A DNA stretch of 64,000 nt from Bradyrhizobium cenepequi (GTDB taxonomy: Bacteria > Pseudomonadota > Alphaproteobacteria > Rhizobiales > Xanthobacteraceae). Below the pieces are notes generated by a model, which worked only from the letters and a program-made list of their open reading frames with translations, was not told the origin of the DNA and searched no databases. Shown in pieces: positions 8,751 through 16,798 of this stretch (positions within the stretch are counted from its first letter, which is position 1; every line of letters begins with the position of its first letter). The stretch covers positions 25,024-89,023 of the forward strand of contig NZ_JAGKJI010000029.1 in assembly GCF_020329485.1 (NCBI RefSeq). The letters are read 5' to 3'. Position numbers and translations under genes: made by a program.

Positions 8751-8836
8751 GAGCATGATCCGGAAAAGCGGAGACCGGTTTTCCCTCGCGACAAACGCGA
8801 AGCGTTTGCGCGGAGATCACGCTCAAACAACAGAAT
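8751..8836. repeat. Bradyrhizobium-type dispersed intergenic repeat (family A)
   Basis: The sequence GAGCATGATCCGGAAAAGCG followed by GAGACCGGTTTTCC, a spacer and CACGCTCAAACAACAGAATC matches a dispersed repeat I recognise from Bradyrhizobium intergenic regions. A related but shorter copy lies at 58382-58448 (shared parts AGTGGATACCGGTT / AGCGGAGACCGGTT and TCAAA-ACAAGAATC). It separates the SPOR-like gene from glmU. Confidence 0.6.
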
Positions 8837-8872
8837 CTAGCGCGATCGGCGCATGATGTTTGAGGGTTCTTT

Positions 8873-10231
8873 ATGACTGCTCGATCCAGCCTGACGGTGG
8901 TGCTCGCGGCCGGCGAGGGCACGCGCATGCGATCCTCGCTGCCGAAGGTCCTGCATCCCGTCGCCGGCCAGTCGCTGCTTTCGCACGTGCTCCGCGCTGC
9001 GCCGAATGGGGCGGGCGCTTCGGTGGCGGTCGTGGTCGGACCCGACCACCAGGCGGTCGCGGATGAAGCGCGGCGAATCCGTTCCGATGCCGAGACCTAC
9101 GTGCAGCGCGAACGGCTCGGCACCGCGCATGCGGTGCTGGCGGCGCGGGAGGCCATCGCCGACGGCGCCGACGATCTGCTGATCGCGTTCGGCGACACGC
9201 CGCTGATCTCAGCCGAAACCTTCGAGCGACTGCGCGCGCCGCTAAAGAATGGCGCTGTGCTCGCGGTCCTCGGCTTCCGCGCCGCCGATCCCACCGGCTA
9301 CGGACGGCTGGTGGTCGAGAACGGCAAGCTCGCGGCGATCCGCGAGCAGGCCGATGCCAGCGACGAGGAGCGCAAGATCACGCTGTGCAATGCCGGCGTG
9401 ATGGCGTTCGCCGGGCGCAAGGCGCTCGGCATCCTCGATGAGATCGGCAATGCCAACAGCAAAGGCGAATATTATCTGACCGATGCCATCACCATTGTGC
9501 GCAGACAAGGATTGGAGGCCGTCGTGATCGAGACCAGCGAAGACGAAGTGCGCGGCATCAACACCAAGGCGCAGCTTGCAGAGGCCGAAGCGGTGCTGCA
9601 GGCGCGGTTGCGCAAGGCTGCGATGGAGGCAGGCGTGACGCTGATCGCGCCGGAGACGGTCTATCTCGCCGCCGACACCAAGTTCGGCAGCGACGTCACC
9701 ATCGAGCCGTTCGTGGTGATCGGCCCCGGCGTCACCATCGGCGACGGCGCGGTGATCCACTCGTTCTCGCATATCGTCGAGGCCACCATCGGCAAGAAGG
9801 TCTCGATCGGTCCCTATGCGCGCCTGCGGCCCGGCACCTCGCTTGGTGACGGCTCGCGGATCGGAAATTTCGTGGAGACCAAGGCCGCGATCCTGGAGGA
9901 GGGCGTCAAGGTCAACCATCTCTCTTATGTTGGCGACGCCCATGTCGGCGCCAATTCCAATCTCGGCGCCGGCACCATCACCTGCAATTATGACGGCTTC
10001 CTCAAGCACAAGACCGTGATCGGCAAGGGCGCCTTCATCGGCACCAATTCCTCGCTGGTCGCACCCGTGAAGATCGGCGCCGGCGCCTATATCGGCTCGG
10101 GCTCCGTCATCACCAAGGACGTGCCGGACGATGCAATGGCCGTCGAACGCAGCCCGCAAACCGTCCGCGAAGGCGGCGCCGCGCGCTATCGCGAGATGAA
10201 GATGAAGGCGAAGGCCGCGAAGGGAAGCTGA
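8873..10231 (+). CDS. glmU: Bifunctional UDP-N-acetylglucosamine pyrophosphorylase / glucosamine-1-phosphate N-acetyltransferase
   Basis: GlmU acetylates glucosamine-1-phosphate and then couples GlcNAc-1-P to UTP, giving UDP-GlcNAc for peptidoglycan and lipid A. The 452-residue length is normal. The N-terminal nucleotidyltransferase domain has LAAGEGTRMRSSLPKVLH, a slight variant of the usual G-x-G-T-R-M signature. From about residue 250 a left-handed beta-helix of hexapeptide repeats follows, with ARLRPGTSLGDGSRIGNFVE and the conserved NLGAGTITCNYDG. The ATG has a GAGGGT site upstream. glmS, the preceding step of the same pathway, lies 270 bases downstream on the same strand. Confidence 0.97.
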   Translation: MTARSSLTVVLAAGEGTRMRSSLPKVLHPVAGQSLLSHVLRAAPNGAGASVAVVVGPDHQAVADEARRIRSDAETYVQRERLGTAHAVLAAREAIADGADDLLIAFGDTPLISAETFERLRAPLKNGAVLAVLGFRAADPTGYGRLVVENGKLAAIREQADASDEERKITLCNAGVMAFAGRKALGILDEIGNANSKGEYYLTDAITIVRRQGLEAVVIETSEDEVRGINTKAQLAEAEAVLQARLRKAAMEAGVTLIAPETVYLAADTKFGSDVTIEPFVVIGPGVTIGDGAVIHSFSHIVEATIGKKVSIGPYARLRPGTSLGDGSRIGNFVETKAAILEEGVKVNHLSYVGDAHVGANSNLGAGTITCNYDGFLKHKTVIGKGAFIGTNSSLVAPVKIGAGAYIGSGSVITKDVPDDAMAVERSPQTVREGGAARYREMKMKAKAAKGS

Positions 10232-10278
10232 CGCCGTTGTCAAACAGCTCTCCGCTGTCATCGTCTAGCACACCCGCT

Positions 10279-10319
10279 GTCATTCCGGGCTCGATGCTAT
10301 CGCATCGCCCCGGAATGAC
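10279..10319. repeat. Palindromic intergenic repeat (GTCATTCCGGG family)
   Basis: Arms GTCATTCCGGG (10279-10289) and CCCGGAATGAC (10309-10319) enclose a second stem, CGATGC/GCATCG, around the loop TATC, so almost the whole element folds back on itself. The same sequence type is abundant between genes in Bradyrhizobium and relatives. Lying directly after glmU it may also act as a terminator or 3'-end stabiliser, although no T-run follows. Confidence 0.75.
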
Positions 10320-10497
10320 GCGGTGGTTTGTGGCGAGAACGGAAGAAGGGTGGTAGGTTCTTGCTCACCCGTTAATCTTCTCTTTAACACTGTCTCAATC
10401 CGCAATAATTATTGAGTTTGTTGCTGCCCGCGTTTCCCGTTAAGGGAGCGTGTCGTCGGTTTGGCAAATTTTCGGCGATTTGGGGATTTTCATCCGC

Positions 10498-12324
10498 ATG
10501 TGCGGCATTATCGGCATTCTCGGACAGGCACCGGTTGCGGAGCAACTGGTGGACTCGCTGAAGCGGCTCGAATATCGCGGCTATGACTCCGCAGGCGTCG
10601 CCACGCTGGAGGGCGACGATCTGGTGCGGCGGCGTGCGGAAGGAAAGCTGAAGAACCTGGAAGCGCGGCTGCGCGCCGAGCCGCTTCAAGGCCACACCGG
10701 CATCGGGCATACGCGCTGGGCGACGCATGGCCGGCCGACCGAGGGCAACGCGCATCCGCATGCGACAGAGAACGTCGCTGTCGTCCACAACGGCATCATA
10801 GAGAATTTTCGCGAATTGCGAGAGGCGCTCGAGAAACAGGGCGCGAAATTCTCAAGCGAAACCGACACCGAGGTCGTCGCCCATCTCGTCAATTCCTGCC
10901 TCTTGAAGGGCCATTCGCCGCAGGAAGCGGTGAAGGCGTCGCTGCCGCAGCTCCGCGGCGCGTTCGCGCTGGCGTTCCTGTTCAAGGGCCACAATGACCT
11001 CCTGATCGGTGCCCGCAAGGGCTCGCCGCTGGCGGTTGGGCATGGCGACGGCGAGATGTATCTGGGATCGGATGCGATCGCGCTGGCGCCGTTCACGGAT
11101 ACGATCAGTTATCTCGAGGACGGCGACTGGGTGGTGCTGTCGCGCGAGGTCGGCGTGATCTATGACGAGCATGGCGCGGTCGCCAACCGCGACGTGCTGA
11201 AATCCGGCGCATCAGCATTCCTCGTCGACAAGGCGAACTACCGCCACTTCATGGCCAAGGAGATCCACGAGCAGCCGGAAGTGGTCGGCCACACGCTCGC
11301 CCGCTATGTCGACATGGCGACCGAGCGGGTCATCTTGCCGGTCAAGCTGCCGTTCGACTTCAACGATATCCAGCGCGTCTCCATCACCGCCTGCGGCACA
11401 GCGAACTATGCGGGCTATGTCGGAAAATACTGGCTGGAGCGGTTCTCCCGCCTGCCGGTCGAGATCGATATCGCTTCCGAATTCCGCTACCGCGAGGCGC
11501 CTTTGCGCAAGGGAGACCTTGCGATCTTCATCTCGCAATCCGGCGAGACTGCCGACACGCTGGCCGCGTTGCGTTACGCGAAAGAGCAGGGCGCGCACAC
11601 GGTTTCGGTGGTGAACGTGCCGACCTCGACGATCGCGCGCGAGAGCGAGACCGTGCTGCAGACACTGGCGGGTCCCGAGATCGGCGTCGCCTCGACCAAG
11701 GCCTTCACCTGCCAGCTCATGGTGCTGGCGTCGCTCGCGGTCGCCGCCGGCAAGGCGCGCGGCGAACTGTCCGATGCGGATGAAGCCAAGCTCGTGCACG
11801 GGCTGATCGAGATTCCCCGCCTGATCGCGGCGGCGCTGACCACGGAGCCGCAGATCGAGAAGCTCGCGCGCGAAATCTCCAAGTCGCGCGACGTGCTCTA
11901 TCTCGGCCGCGGCACCAGCTATCCGCTCGCGCTCGAGGGCGCGCTGAAGCTGAAGGAAATCTCCTACATCCATGCCGAAGGCTATGCCGCCGGCGAGCTC
12001 AAGCACGGCCCGATCGCGCTGATCGACGAGAACGTGCCGGTTGTGGTGATCGCACCTTTCGACAAGGTGTTCGAGAAGACCGTCTCCAACATGCAGGAAG
12101 TGGCCGCCCGTGGCGGCAACATCATCCTGATGACCGACACCAAGGGCGCGGCGGAGGCGACCGTCGATTCCCTGGTCACGATCGTGCTGCCGGACATGGC
12201 GGCGGCCTTTACGCCGATAGTCTATGCCATTCCGGTGCAGCTTCTCGCCTATCATACCGCCGTCGTCATGGGCACGGACGTCGACCAGCCCCGCAACCTC
12301 GCCAAGTCGGTTACGGTCGAATAG
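10498..12324 (+). CDS. glmS: Glutamine-fructose-6-phosphate aminotransferase (isomerizing)
   Basis: GlmS makes glucosamine-6-phosphate from fructose-6-phosphate and glutamine, the entry step to UDP-GlcNAc. The start at 10498 gives MCGIIGILG, leaving Cys2 as the N-terminal nucleophile after Met removal. A 16-codon upstream extension in frame would destroy this, so it is rejected. The glutaminase domain has RWATHGRPTEGNAHPH. Two SIS sugar-binding domains follow, with TACGTANYAGYVGKYW, SQSGETADTL, ASTKAFTCQ and EGAYAA-like EGYAAGELKHGPIALI. The C-terminus PRNLAKSVTVE is the conserved active-site end. The 608-residue length is normal. No glmS ribozyme is present upstream; that element belongs to Firmicutes. 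Confidence 0.97.
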   Translation: MCGIIGILGQAPVAEQLVDSLKRLEYRGYDSAGVATLEGDDLVRRRAEGKLKNLEARLRAEPLQGHTGIGHTRWATHGRPTEGNAHPHATENVAVVHNGIIENFRELREALEKQGAKFSSETDTEVVAHLVNSCLLKGHSPQEAVKASLPQLRGAFALAFLFKGHNDLLIGARKGSPLAVGHGDGEMYLGSDAIALAPFTDTISYLEDGDWVVLSREVGVIYDEHGAVANRDVLKSGASAFLVDKANYRHFMAKEIHEQPEVVGHTLARYVDMATERVILPVKLPFDFNDIQRVSITACGTANYAGYVGKYWLERFSRLPVEIDIASEFRYREAPLRKGDLAIFISQSGETADTLAALRYAKEQGAHTVSVVNVPTSTIARESETVLQTLAGPEIGVASTKAFTCQLMVLASLAVAAGKARGELSDADEAKLVHGLIEIPRLIAAALTTEPQIEKLAREISKSRDVLYLGRGTSYPLALEGALKLKEISYIHAEGYAAGELKHGPIALIDENVPVVVIAPFDKVFEKTVSNMQEVAARGGNIILMTDTKGAAEATVDSLVTIVLPDMAAAFTPIVYAIPVQLLAYHTAVVMGTDVDQPRNLAKSVTVE

Positions 12325-12416
12325 CCGCAACCGCTTGGATTACGTTGGCTCTTCAAAAACCTGCTAGGATGGCTTAGCTGGCAGATTCTGGCTGCGCCTT
12401 GCGACCTGGAACCATA

Positions 12417-13199
12417 ATGAAACCCGACAATTCGCCTCCAATCCTGCCCTCGGAACACCCCTCGCCAGACGGCCCGCGCGGCCTGATGGCCCGCTTCCGA
12501 AACTACTTCCTGACCGGGCTGATCGTCACGGGGCCGGTGGCGATCACCCTTTATCTGACCTGGTGGTTCGTTACCTGGGTCGACGGCCTGGTGCGGCCGT
12601 TCGTGCCTTCCGACTATCGTCCCGAAACCTACCTGCCGTTCGGTGTGCCCGGTTCCGGGCTGGTTGTCGCGGTGATCGCGCTGACGCTGCTCGGCTTCCT
12701 CACCGCCAACCTGATCGGGCGGACGCTGGTTGATCTCGGCGAGCGACTGTTGGGCCGGATTCCAGCCGTGCGCGCGATCTATCGCGGCCTGAAGCAGGTG
12801 TTCGAGACGCTGTTCTCGGGCAACGGATCGAGCTTCCGCCGCGTCGGCCTGGTCGAATTTCCCTCGCCGGGCATGTGGTCGATCGTCCTGATCTCGCAGT
12901 CGCCGAGCGCCAACATCGCGGCGAGCCTTCCCGGGCAGGAGGAGCACATCTCGGTATTCCTGCCGTGCTCGCCGAACCCGACCACCGGCTTCTTCTTCTA
13001 CGTGCCGAAGAGCAAGATCATCGAGGTCGAGATGAGCACCGAGGACGCCGCGACATTGATCATGTCCGCCGGCGTCGTGCAGCCGGGCGCCGGCGATGCA
13101 AAGAGCATGGCCGCGCTCGCCGGCGTGGCCAACGCCGCCCGCATCGCCAATTCCGCCTCCTCGCTGCAGCCAAAGTCCGCGCCTGCAAAAGTGGAATAG
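12417..13199 (+). CDS. DUF502 family membrane protein
   Basis: This 260-residue protein has the hallmark of the DUF502 family: GLIVTGPVAITLYLTWW near the N-terminus, a second membrane segment (SGLVVAVIALTLLGFLTANLIG), then IPAVRAIYRGLKQVFETLF and a soluble C-terminal part with FFYVPKSKI. The function of the family is not established. The ATG at 12417 is preferred over an in-frame TTG six codons earlier. It follows glmS by about 90 bases on the same strand and may be co-transcribed, but there is no obvious functional link. Confidence 0.85.
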   Translation: MKPDNSPPILPSEHPSPDGPRGLMARFRNYFLTGLIVTGPVAITLYLTWWFVTWVDGLVRPFVPSDYRPETYLPFGVPGSGLVVAVIALTLLGFLTANLIGRTLVDLGERLLGRIPAVRAIYRGLKQVFETLFSGNGSSFRRVGLVEFPSPGMWSIVLISQSPSANIAASLPGQEEHISVFLPCSPNPTTGFFFYVPKSKIIEVEMSTEDAATLIMSAGVVQPGAGDAKSMAALAGVANAARIANSASSLQPKSAPAKVE

Positions 13200-13291
13200 G
13201 GGCTCTCCCGATTTTGAAGGTGAGGCGAACTCGTGTTCGCCGCCGGATCGTTCTACAAGTGCGATCTCGCAAGAACCCTTCAGGATCCATC

Positions 13292-14146
13292 ATGTCCAAT
13301 ACGATCGCGATCCTCGCGCCGGGCGCCATGGGCAGCGCGGTGGCGCAACGCCTGGCTGAACATGGCGCACGCGTCCTGACTTCGCTCGCCGGCCGGAGTG
13401 AAGCCAGCGCCAAACGGGCGGCTGCCGCCGGCATGGTGGCAGCCGACGACGCCGATATCGCCAGTGCCGACATCATCCTTTCGATCGTGCCGCCCGCAGA
13501 GGCGATCGTGCTGGCAGAAAAGCTGGCCGCCGGCATCGTCAAATGCCGGACGACACCTGTCGTCGTCGATTGCAACGCCGTCAATGTCGAGACGGTGCAG
13601 AAAGTCGGCGATATCATCGCTGCGTCCGGCGCGCGCTTCGTCGACGGCGCCATCATCGGCTTGCCGCCTAAACCAGGCTCAACCGGGCCGGCGTTTTATG
13701 TCTCGGGCGAGCATGCGCAGGATGTCGCTGTGCTGAAGCAGCTCGGCCTCGACCTGCGCATCATCGAAGGGCCGGTCGGCGCAGCTTCCGCGCTGAAGAT
13801 GTCGTATGCTGGGATCAACAAGGGACTGACAGCCGTCGGCGCCGCCATGGTGCTGGCGGCCACGCGCGCGGGCGCCGCTACCGCGTTGCGCGACGAACTG
13901 GCGCAGAGCCAACCGCACATCCTGGCGCGGCTCGGGGTCGCGCTGCCAGACATGGTGCCGAAGGCGTATCGCTGGGTCGCCGAGATGCGCGAGATCGCGG
14001 CTTTCCTTGGTCCGGACCATCCCGCCAGTCTCGTCTATGAGGGATTCGCCAGGCTGTTCGAGCATATCGCCGCGGATGCCGACGGCGCGGGCGAGAACGT
14101 TGCGAAGCTGAAAGCGTTCGCCGAGAGCTGCACGGAGAAGGCGTAA
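13292..14146 (+). CDS. NAD(P)-dependent oxidoreductase, 6-phosphogluconate dehydrogenase-like with DUF1932-type C-terminus
   Basis: A 284-residue protein with an N-terminal Rossmann fold (IAILAPGAMGSAVAQRLAEH, where the usual GxGxMG appears as APGAMG) and a helical C-terminal domain containing LKMSYAGINKGLTAVGAAMV, which resembles the DUF1932 domain of the 6PGDH / beta-hydroxyacid dehydrogenase superfamily. The Lys in LKMSYAG is at the position of the catalytic Lys of that superfamily. The substrate is unknown. The ATG at 13292 has AGGA eight bases upstream. The gene lies alone between the DUF502 gene and a repeat. Confidence 0.75.
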   Translation: MSNTIAILAPGAMGSAVAQRLAEHGARVLTSLAGRSEASAKRAAAAGMVAADDADIASADIILSIVPPAEAIVLAEKLAAGIVKCRTTPVVVDCNAVNVETVQKVGDIIAASGARFVDGAIIGLPPKPGSTGPAFYVSGEHAQDVAVLKQLGLDLRIIEGPVGAASALKMSYAGINKGLTAVGAAMVLAATRAGAATALRDELAQSQPHILARLGVALPDMVPKAYRWVAEMREIAAFLGPDHPASLVYEGFARLFEHIAADADGAGENVAKLKAFAESCTEKA

Positions 14147-14157
14147 GGCGCACCGCC

Positions 14158-14242
14158 GTCATTGCGAGGAGCGAAGCGACGAAGCAATCCATCTCTCGGC
14201 ATTTGCGGTGGCAATGGATTGCTTCGCTGCGCTCGCAATGAC
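14158..14242. repeat. Palindromic intergenic repeat (GTCATTGCGAGGAGCGAAGC family), copy 1
   Basis: The left arm GTCATTGCGAGGAGCGAAGC followed by GACGAAGCAATCCAT, and the right arm ATGGATTGCTTCGCTGCGCT followed by CGCAATGAC, form a long imperfect inverted repeat with about 20 bases between the arms. A second, more diverged copy lies at 32916-33036. It sits between two convergent genes and may act as a bidirectional terminator or simply be a repeat-family member. Confidence 0.8.
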
Positions 14243-14245
14243 GCA

Positions 14246-16354
14246 TCACCCCGCGCCGATCAGCGGGATCGCTTCGTCGCGTTCGAACAGATAGAGCAGG
14301 CAGCGCAATGCCTCGCCACGCTCGCCTTTCAGCTTCGGATTATCCTTCATGATGCGCAGCGCCTCTTCGCGGGCCTGTGCGATGAGCTGGCCGTGCACCT
14401 CGGGCCGCGCGATGCGGTAGCCGGGAAGGCCGCTCTGGCGGATGCCGAGCACGTCGCCTTCGCCGCGCAGCTTCAGGTCTTCCTCGGCGATGCGGAATCC
14501 GTCGGTGGTTTCGCGGATCACTTTCAGCCGCGCCTTTGCGATTTCGCCGAGCGGCTCCTGGTAGAGCAGGAGGCAGGTTGAAGCTTCGGAGCCGCGTCCG
14601 ATCCGGCCGCGCAGTTGATGCAATTGCGCAAGCCCAAAACGTTCGGCGTTCTCGATTACCATGATGGTCGCAGCCGGCACGTCGACGCCGACTTCGACCA
14701 CGGTGGTGGCGACCAGGAGCGCGATCTCGTGCGCGGCGAACTGCGCCATCACCGCGTCCTTCTCCGCGCCCTTCATCTGGCCGTGGACGAGGCCGACGCT
14801 GTCGCCGAAGCGCTTCTGCAGGCTCTCGAACCGCTTGGTCGCGTTGGTCAGGTGTTCGGTGCCCTCGGCTTCGGATTCCTCCACCAGCGGGCAGATCCAA
14901 TAGACCAGCTTGCCCGCGTTCAGCGCGCGGCCGACGGCGTCGATGACCTCGCTGATGCGGCTTGCCGGCACCGCGCGGGTATCGATCGGCTGGCGGCCGG
15001 CCGGCTTCTCGCGCAGCTCGGAGATGTCCATGTCGCCGAAATAGGTCAGCACCAGCGTGCGCGGGATCGGCGTGGCGCTCAGCACCAGGACGTCGACGGC
15101 TTCTCCTTTCGACGTCAGCGCCAGCCGTTCGCGAACGCCGAAGCGATGCTGCTCGTCGACGATCGCGAGCGCGAGCGACTTGAAGATCACGTCGTCCTGG
15201 ATCAGCGCATGGGTGCCGACCAAAAGGTCGATCTCGCCGGCCTCAAGCCGGGCGAGCAATTCGCGGCGCTCCTTGCCCTTCTCGCGGCCGGTGAGGATGG
15301 CGACACGAAGACCGGCGCGCTCGGCGAGCGGGGCGATGGTCTTGATGTGCTGGCGCGCCAGGATTTCGGTTGGGGCCATCAGCGCGGCCTGCTTGCCGAC
15401 CTCGGCGACGGCGGCGGCCGCGAGCAGGGCCACCACCGTCTTGCCGGAGCCGACGTCGCCTTGCAGCAGGCGCAGCATGCGTAACGGCTGGCGTAGATCT
15501 TCCGCGATCGCCGCCATCGCGGCGCGCTGCGATGCGGTGAGCGCGTAGGGCAGCGCGTCGATGATCCTGTTGCGGAGATGGCCGTCGCCGGCATTGCGGT
15601 CGCCGGCAGGCCGGCGGAGCTGGGCGCGGATCAGCGCCAGCGCCAATTGACCGGCGAGCAGTTCGTCGAAGGCAAGGCGGGACCAGAACGGGCCGTCAGG
15701 CAGGATGTCGGTGAGCTCGACCGGCACGTGGACACGCTGCAGCGCTTCCGCGATCGGCGGAAAGCTGCAGCGGCGCAGCACCTCTGGGCTGATCCACTCC
15801 GGCAATGAGGGAAGTTTCTGCAGGGCCTGCGCGATGGCCCGTCGGAGCGAGCCGACCGCAAGTCCCTCGGTCAGCGGATAGACTGGATCGATGCCGGAGA
15901 GCTTTGCAAAGCCTTCTTCGTCGACGACGCGGTCGGGATGAACGATCTGGGGGATGCCGTCGTACATCTGCAATGTGCCGGACACGTAGCGCTTGGCACC
16001 GACGGGAAGCAGCTTTTCGACATAGCCCGGCTGGGCGCGGAAGAAGGTAAGCACCACGTCGCCGGTGTCGTCGCTGGTATAGACGAGATAGGGCGCGCGC
16101 GCATTGCGCGGCGGGGGCGGGCGATGGCGGTCGACTGTGACCTCAAGCGTCGCCACCATGCCCGGAACCGCGTCGCGGATCTTCGGCCGCGCGCGGCGGT
16201 CGATCACGCTTGCGGGCAGATGCAGTAGGAGATCGACCAGCCGCGGCGTCTCGCTGCGGTTGAGCAAATAGCGCAACAGTTTGTCCTGCTTCGGCCCGAC
16301 GCCCGACAGGCTCGTGACCGGTGCAAACAGGGGATTGAGCAGAGCAGGGCGCAT
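14246..16354 (-). CDS. recG: ATP-dependent DNA helicase RecG
   Basis: RecG remodels stalled replication forks and branched DNA. The 702-residue protein has the N-terminal wedge domain (SLSGVGPKQDKLLRYLL, then DLLLHLPASVIDRR at about 41-54), Walker A GDVGSGKT (299-306), the DEQH box (400-403, IVDEQHRFGVRER), SATPIPRT and the C-terminal helicase motifs (RGRIGRG). The length is typical. I chose the ATG at 16354 because the conserved region begins there; ATGs 5 and 25 codons upstream are possible. It is transcribed divergently from sdhE, with about 160 bases between them. Confidence 0.95.
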   Translation of the reverse strand: MRPALLNPLFAPVTSLSGVGPKQDKLLRYLLNRSETPRLVDLLLHLPASVIDRRARPKIRDAVPGMVATLEVTVDRHRPPPPRNARAPYLVYTSDDTGDVVLTFFRAQPGYVEKLLPVGAKRYVSGTLQMYDGIPQIVHPDRVVDEEGFAKLSGIDPVYPLTEGLAVGSLRRAIAQALQKLPSLPEWISPEVLRRCSFPPIAEALQRVHVPVELTDILPDGPFWSRLAFDELLAGQLALALIRAQLRRPAGDRNAGDGHLRNRIIDALPYALTASQRAAMAAIAEDLRQPLRMLRLLQGDVGSGKTVVALLAAAAVAEVGKQAALMAPTEILARQHIKTIAPLAERAGLRVAILTGREKGKERRELLARLEAGEIDLLVGTHALIQDDVIFKSLALAIVDEQHRFGVRERLALTSKGEAVDVLVLSATPIPRTLVLTYFGDMDISELREKPAGRQPIDTRAVPASRISEVIDAVGRALNAGKLVYWICPLVEESEAEGTEHLTNATKRFESLQKRFGDSVGLVHGQMKGAEKDAVMAQFAAHEIALLVATTVVEVGVDVPAATIMVIENAERFGLAQLHQLRGRIGRGSEASTCLLLYQEPLGEIAKARLKVIRETTDGFRIAEEDLKLRGEGDVLGIRQSGLPGYRIARPEVHGQLIAQAREEALRIMKDNPKLKGERGEALRCLLYLFERDEAIPLIGAG

Positions 16355-16513
16355 GGCAGCATCCGTCATCAGGCAGCCGTGTGCCGTCAAGCCCGGCGAT
16401 GATGCAACAGTTGATAAATCCGGGAACAAGAAGGGCTGACATCGGTCATCTCAGTCGCTATATCACCCCCGCCCGGCACGTCCGGGCTTTTGGCGTTTGG
16501 ATGGATTTGCGAC

Positions 16514-16798
16514 ATGACGGGAACGACACGGTCGAGCGGCGGGCTCGACAACCGCCGCAAGCGGCTATTGTTTCGCTGCTGGCATCGTGGCACCCGCGAG
16601 ATGGACCTGATCCTCGGCCGCTTCGCGGACGCCGAAATCGGCAATCTCTCGGACGCCGAACTGTCCGAACTGGAGCACCTGCTCGAGGTGCCCGATCCCG
16701 ACCTCTATGCCGCGCTGACCGGCGACAAGACGCCTGAAGGAGCGGGCGCGCTGTTTGCCCGTATCAAGGCGTTTCGCGCGGTGGAACACGACGCATGA
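16514..16798 (+). CDS. sdhE: Succinate dehydrogenase flavinylation/assembly factor SdhE
   Basis: This 94-residue protein promotes covalent FAD attachment to SdhA. It carries the family signature RGTREMDLILGRF (RGxxE motif) at about residues 27-39 and the acidic helix NLSDAELSELEHLLEVPDPDLY. The length matches SdhE (DUF339/YgfY). The ATG at 16514 gives a normal N-terminus; an in-frame ATG eight codons earlier is less likely. Its TGA overlaps the ATG of mfd by four bases (ATGA), so the two are translationally coupled, an arrangement I recall from other alphaproteobacteria. Confidence 0.9.
   Translation: MTGTTRSSGGLDNRRKRLLFRCWHRGTREMDLILGRFADAEIGNLSDAELSELEHLLEVPDPDLYAALTGDKTPEGAGALFARIKAFRAVEHDA

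Noticed and set aside
10232..10497. A glmS ribozyme or riboswitch upstream of glmS
   Set aside because: That ribozyme is known from Firmicutes and no corresponding core is visible; the region holds only the palindromic repeat.
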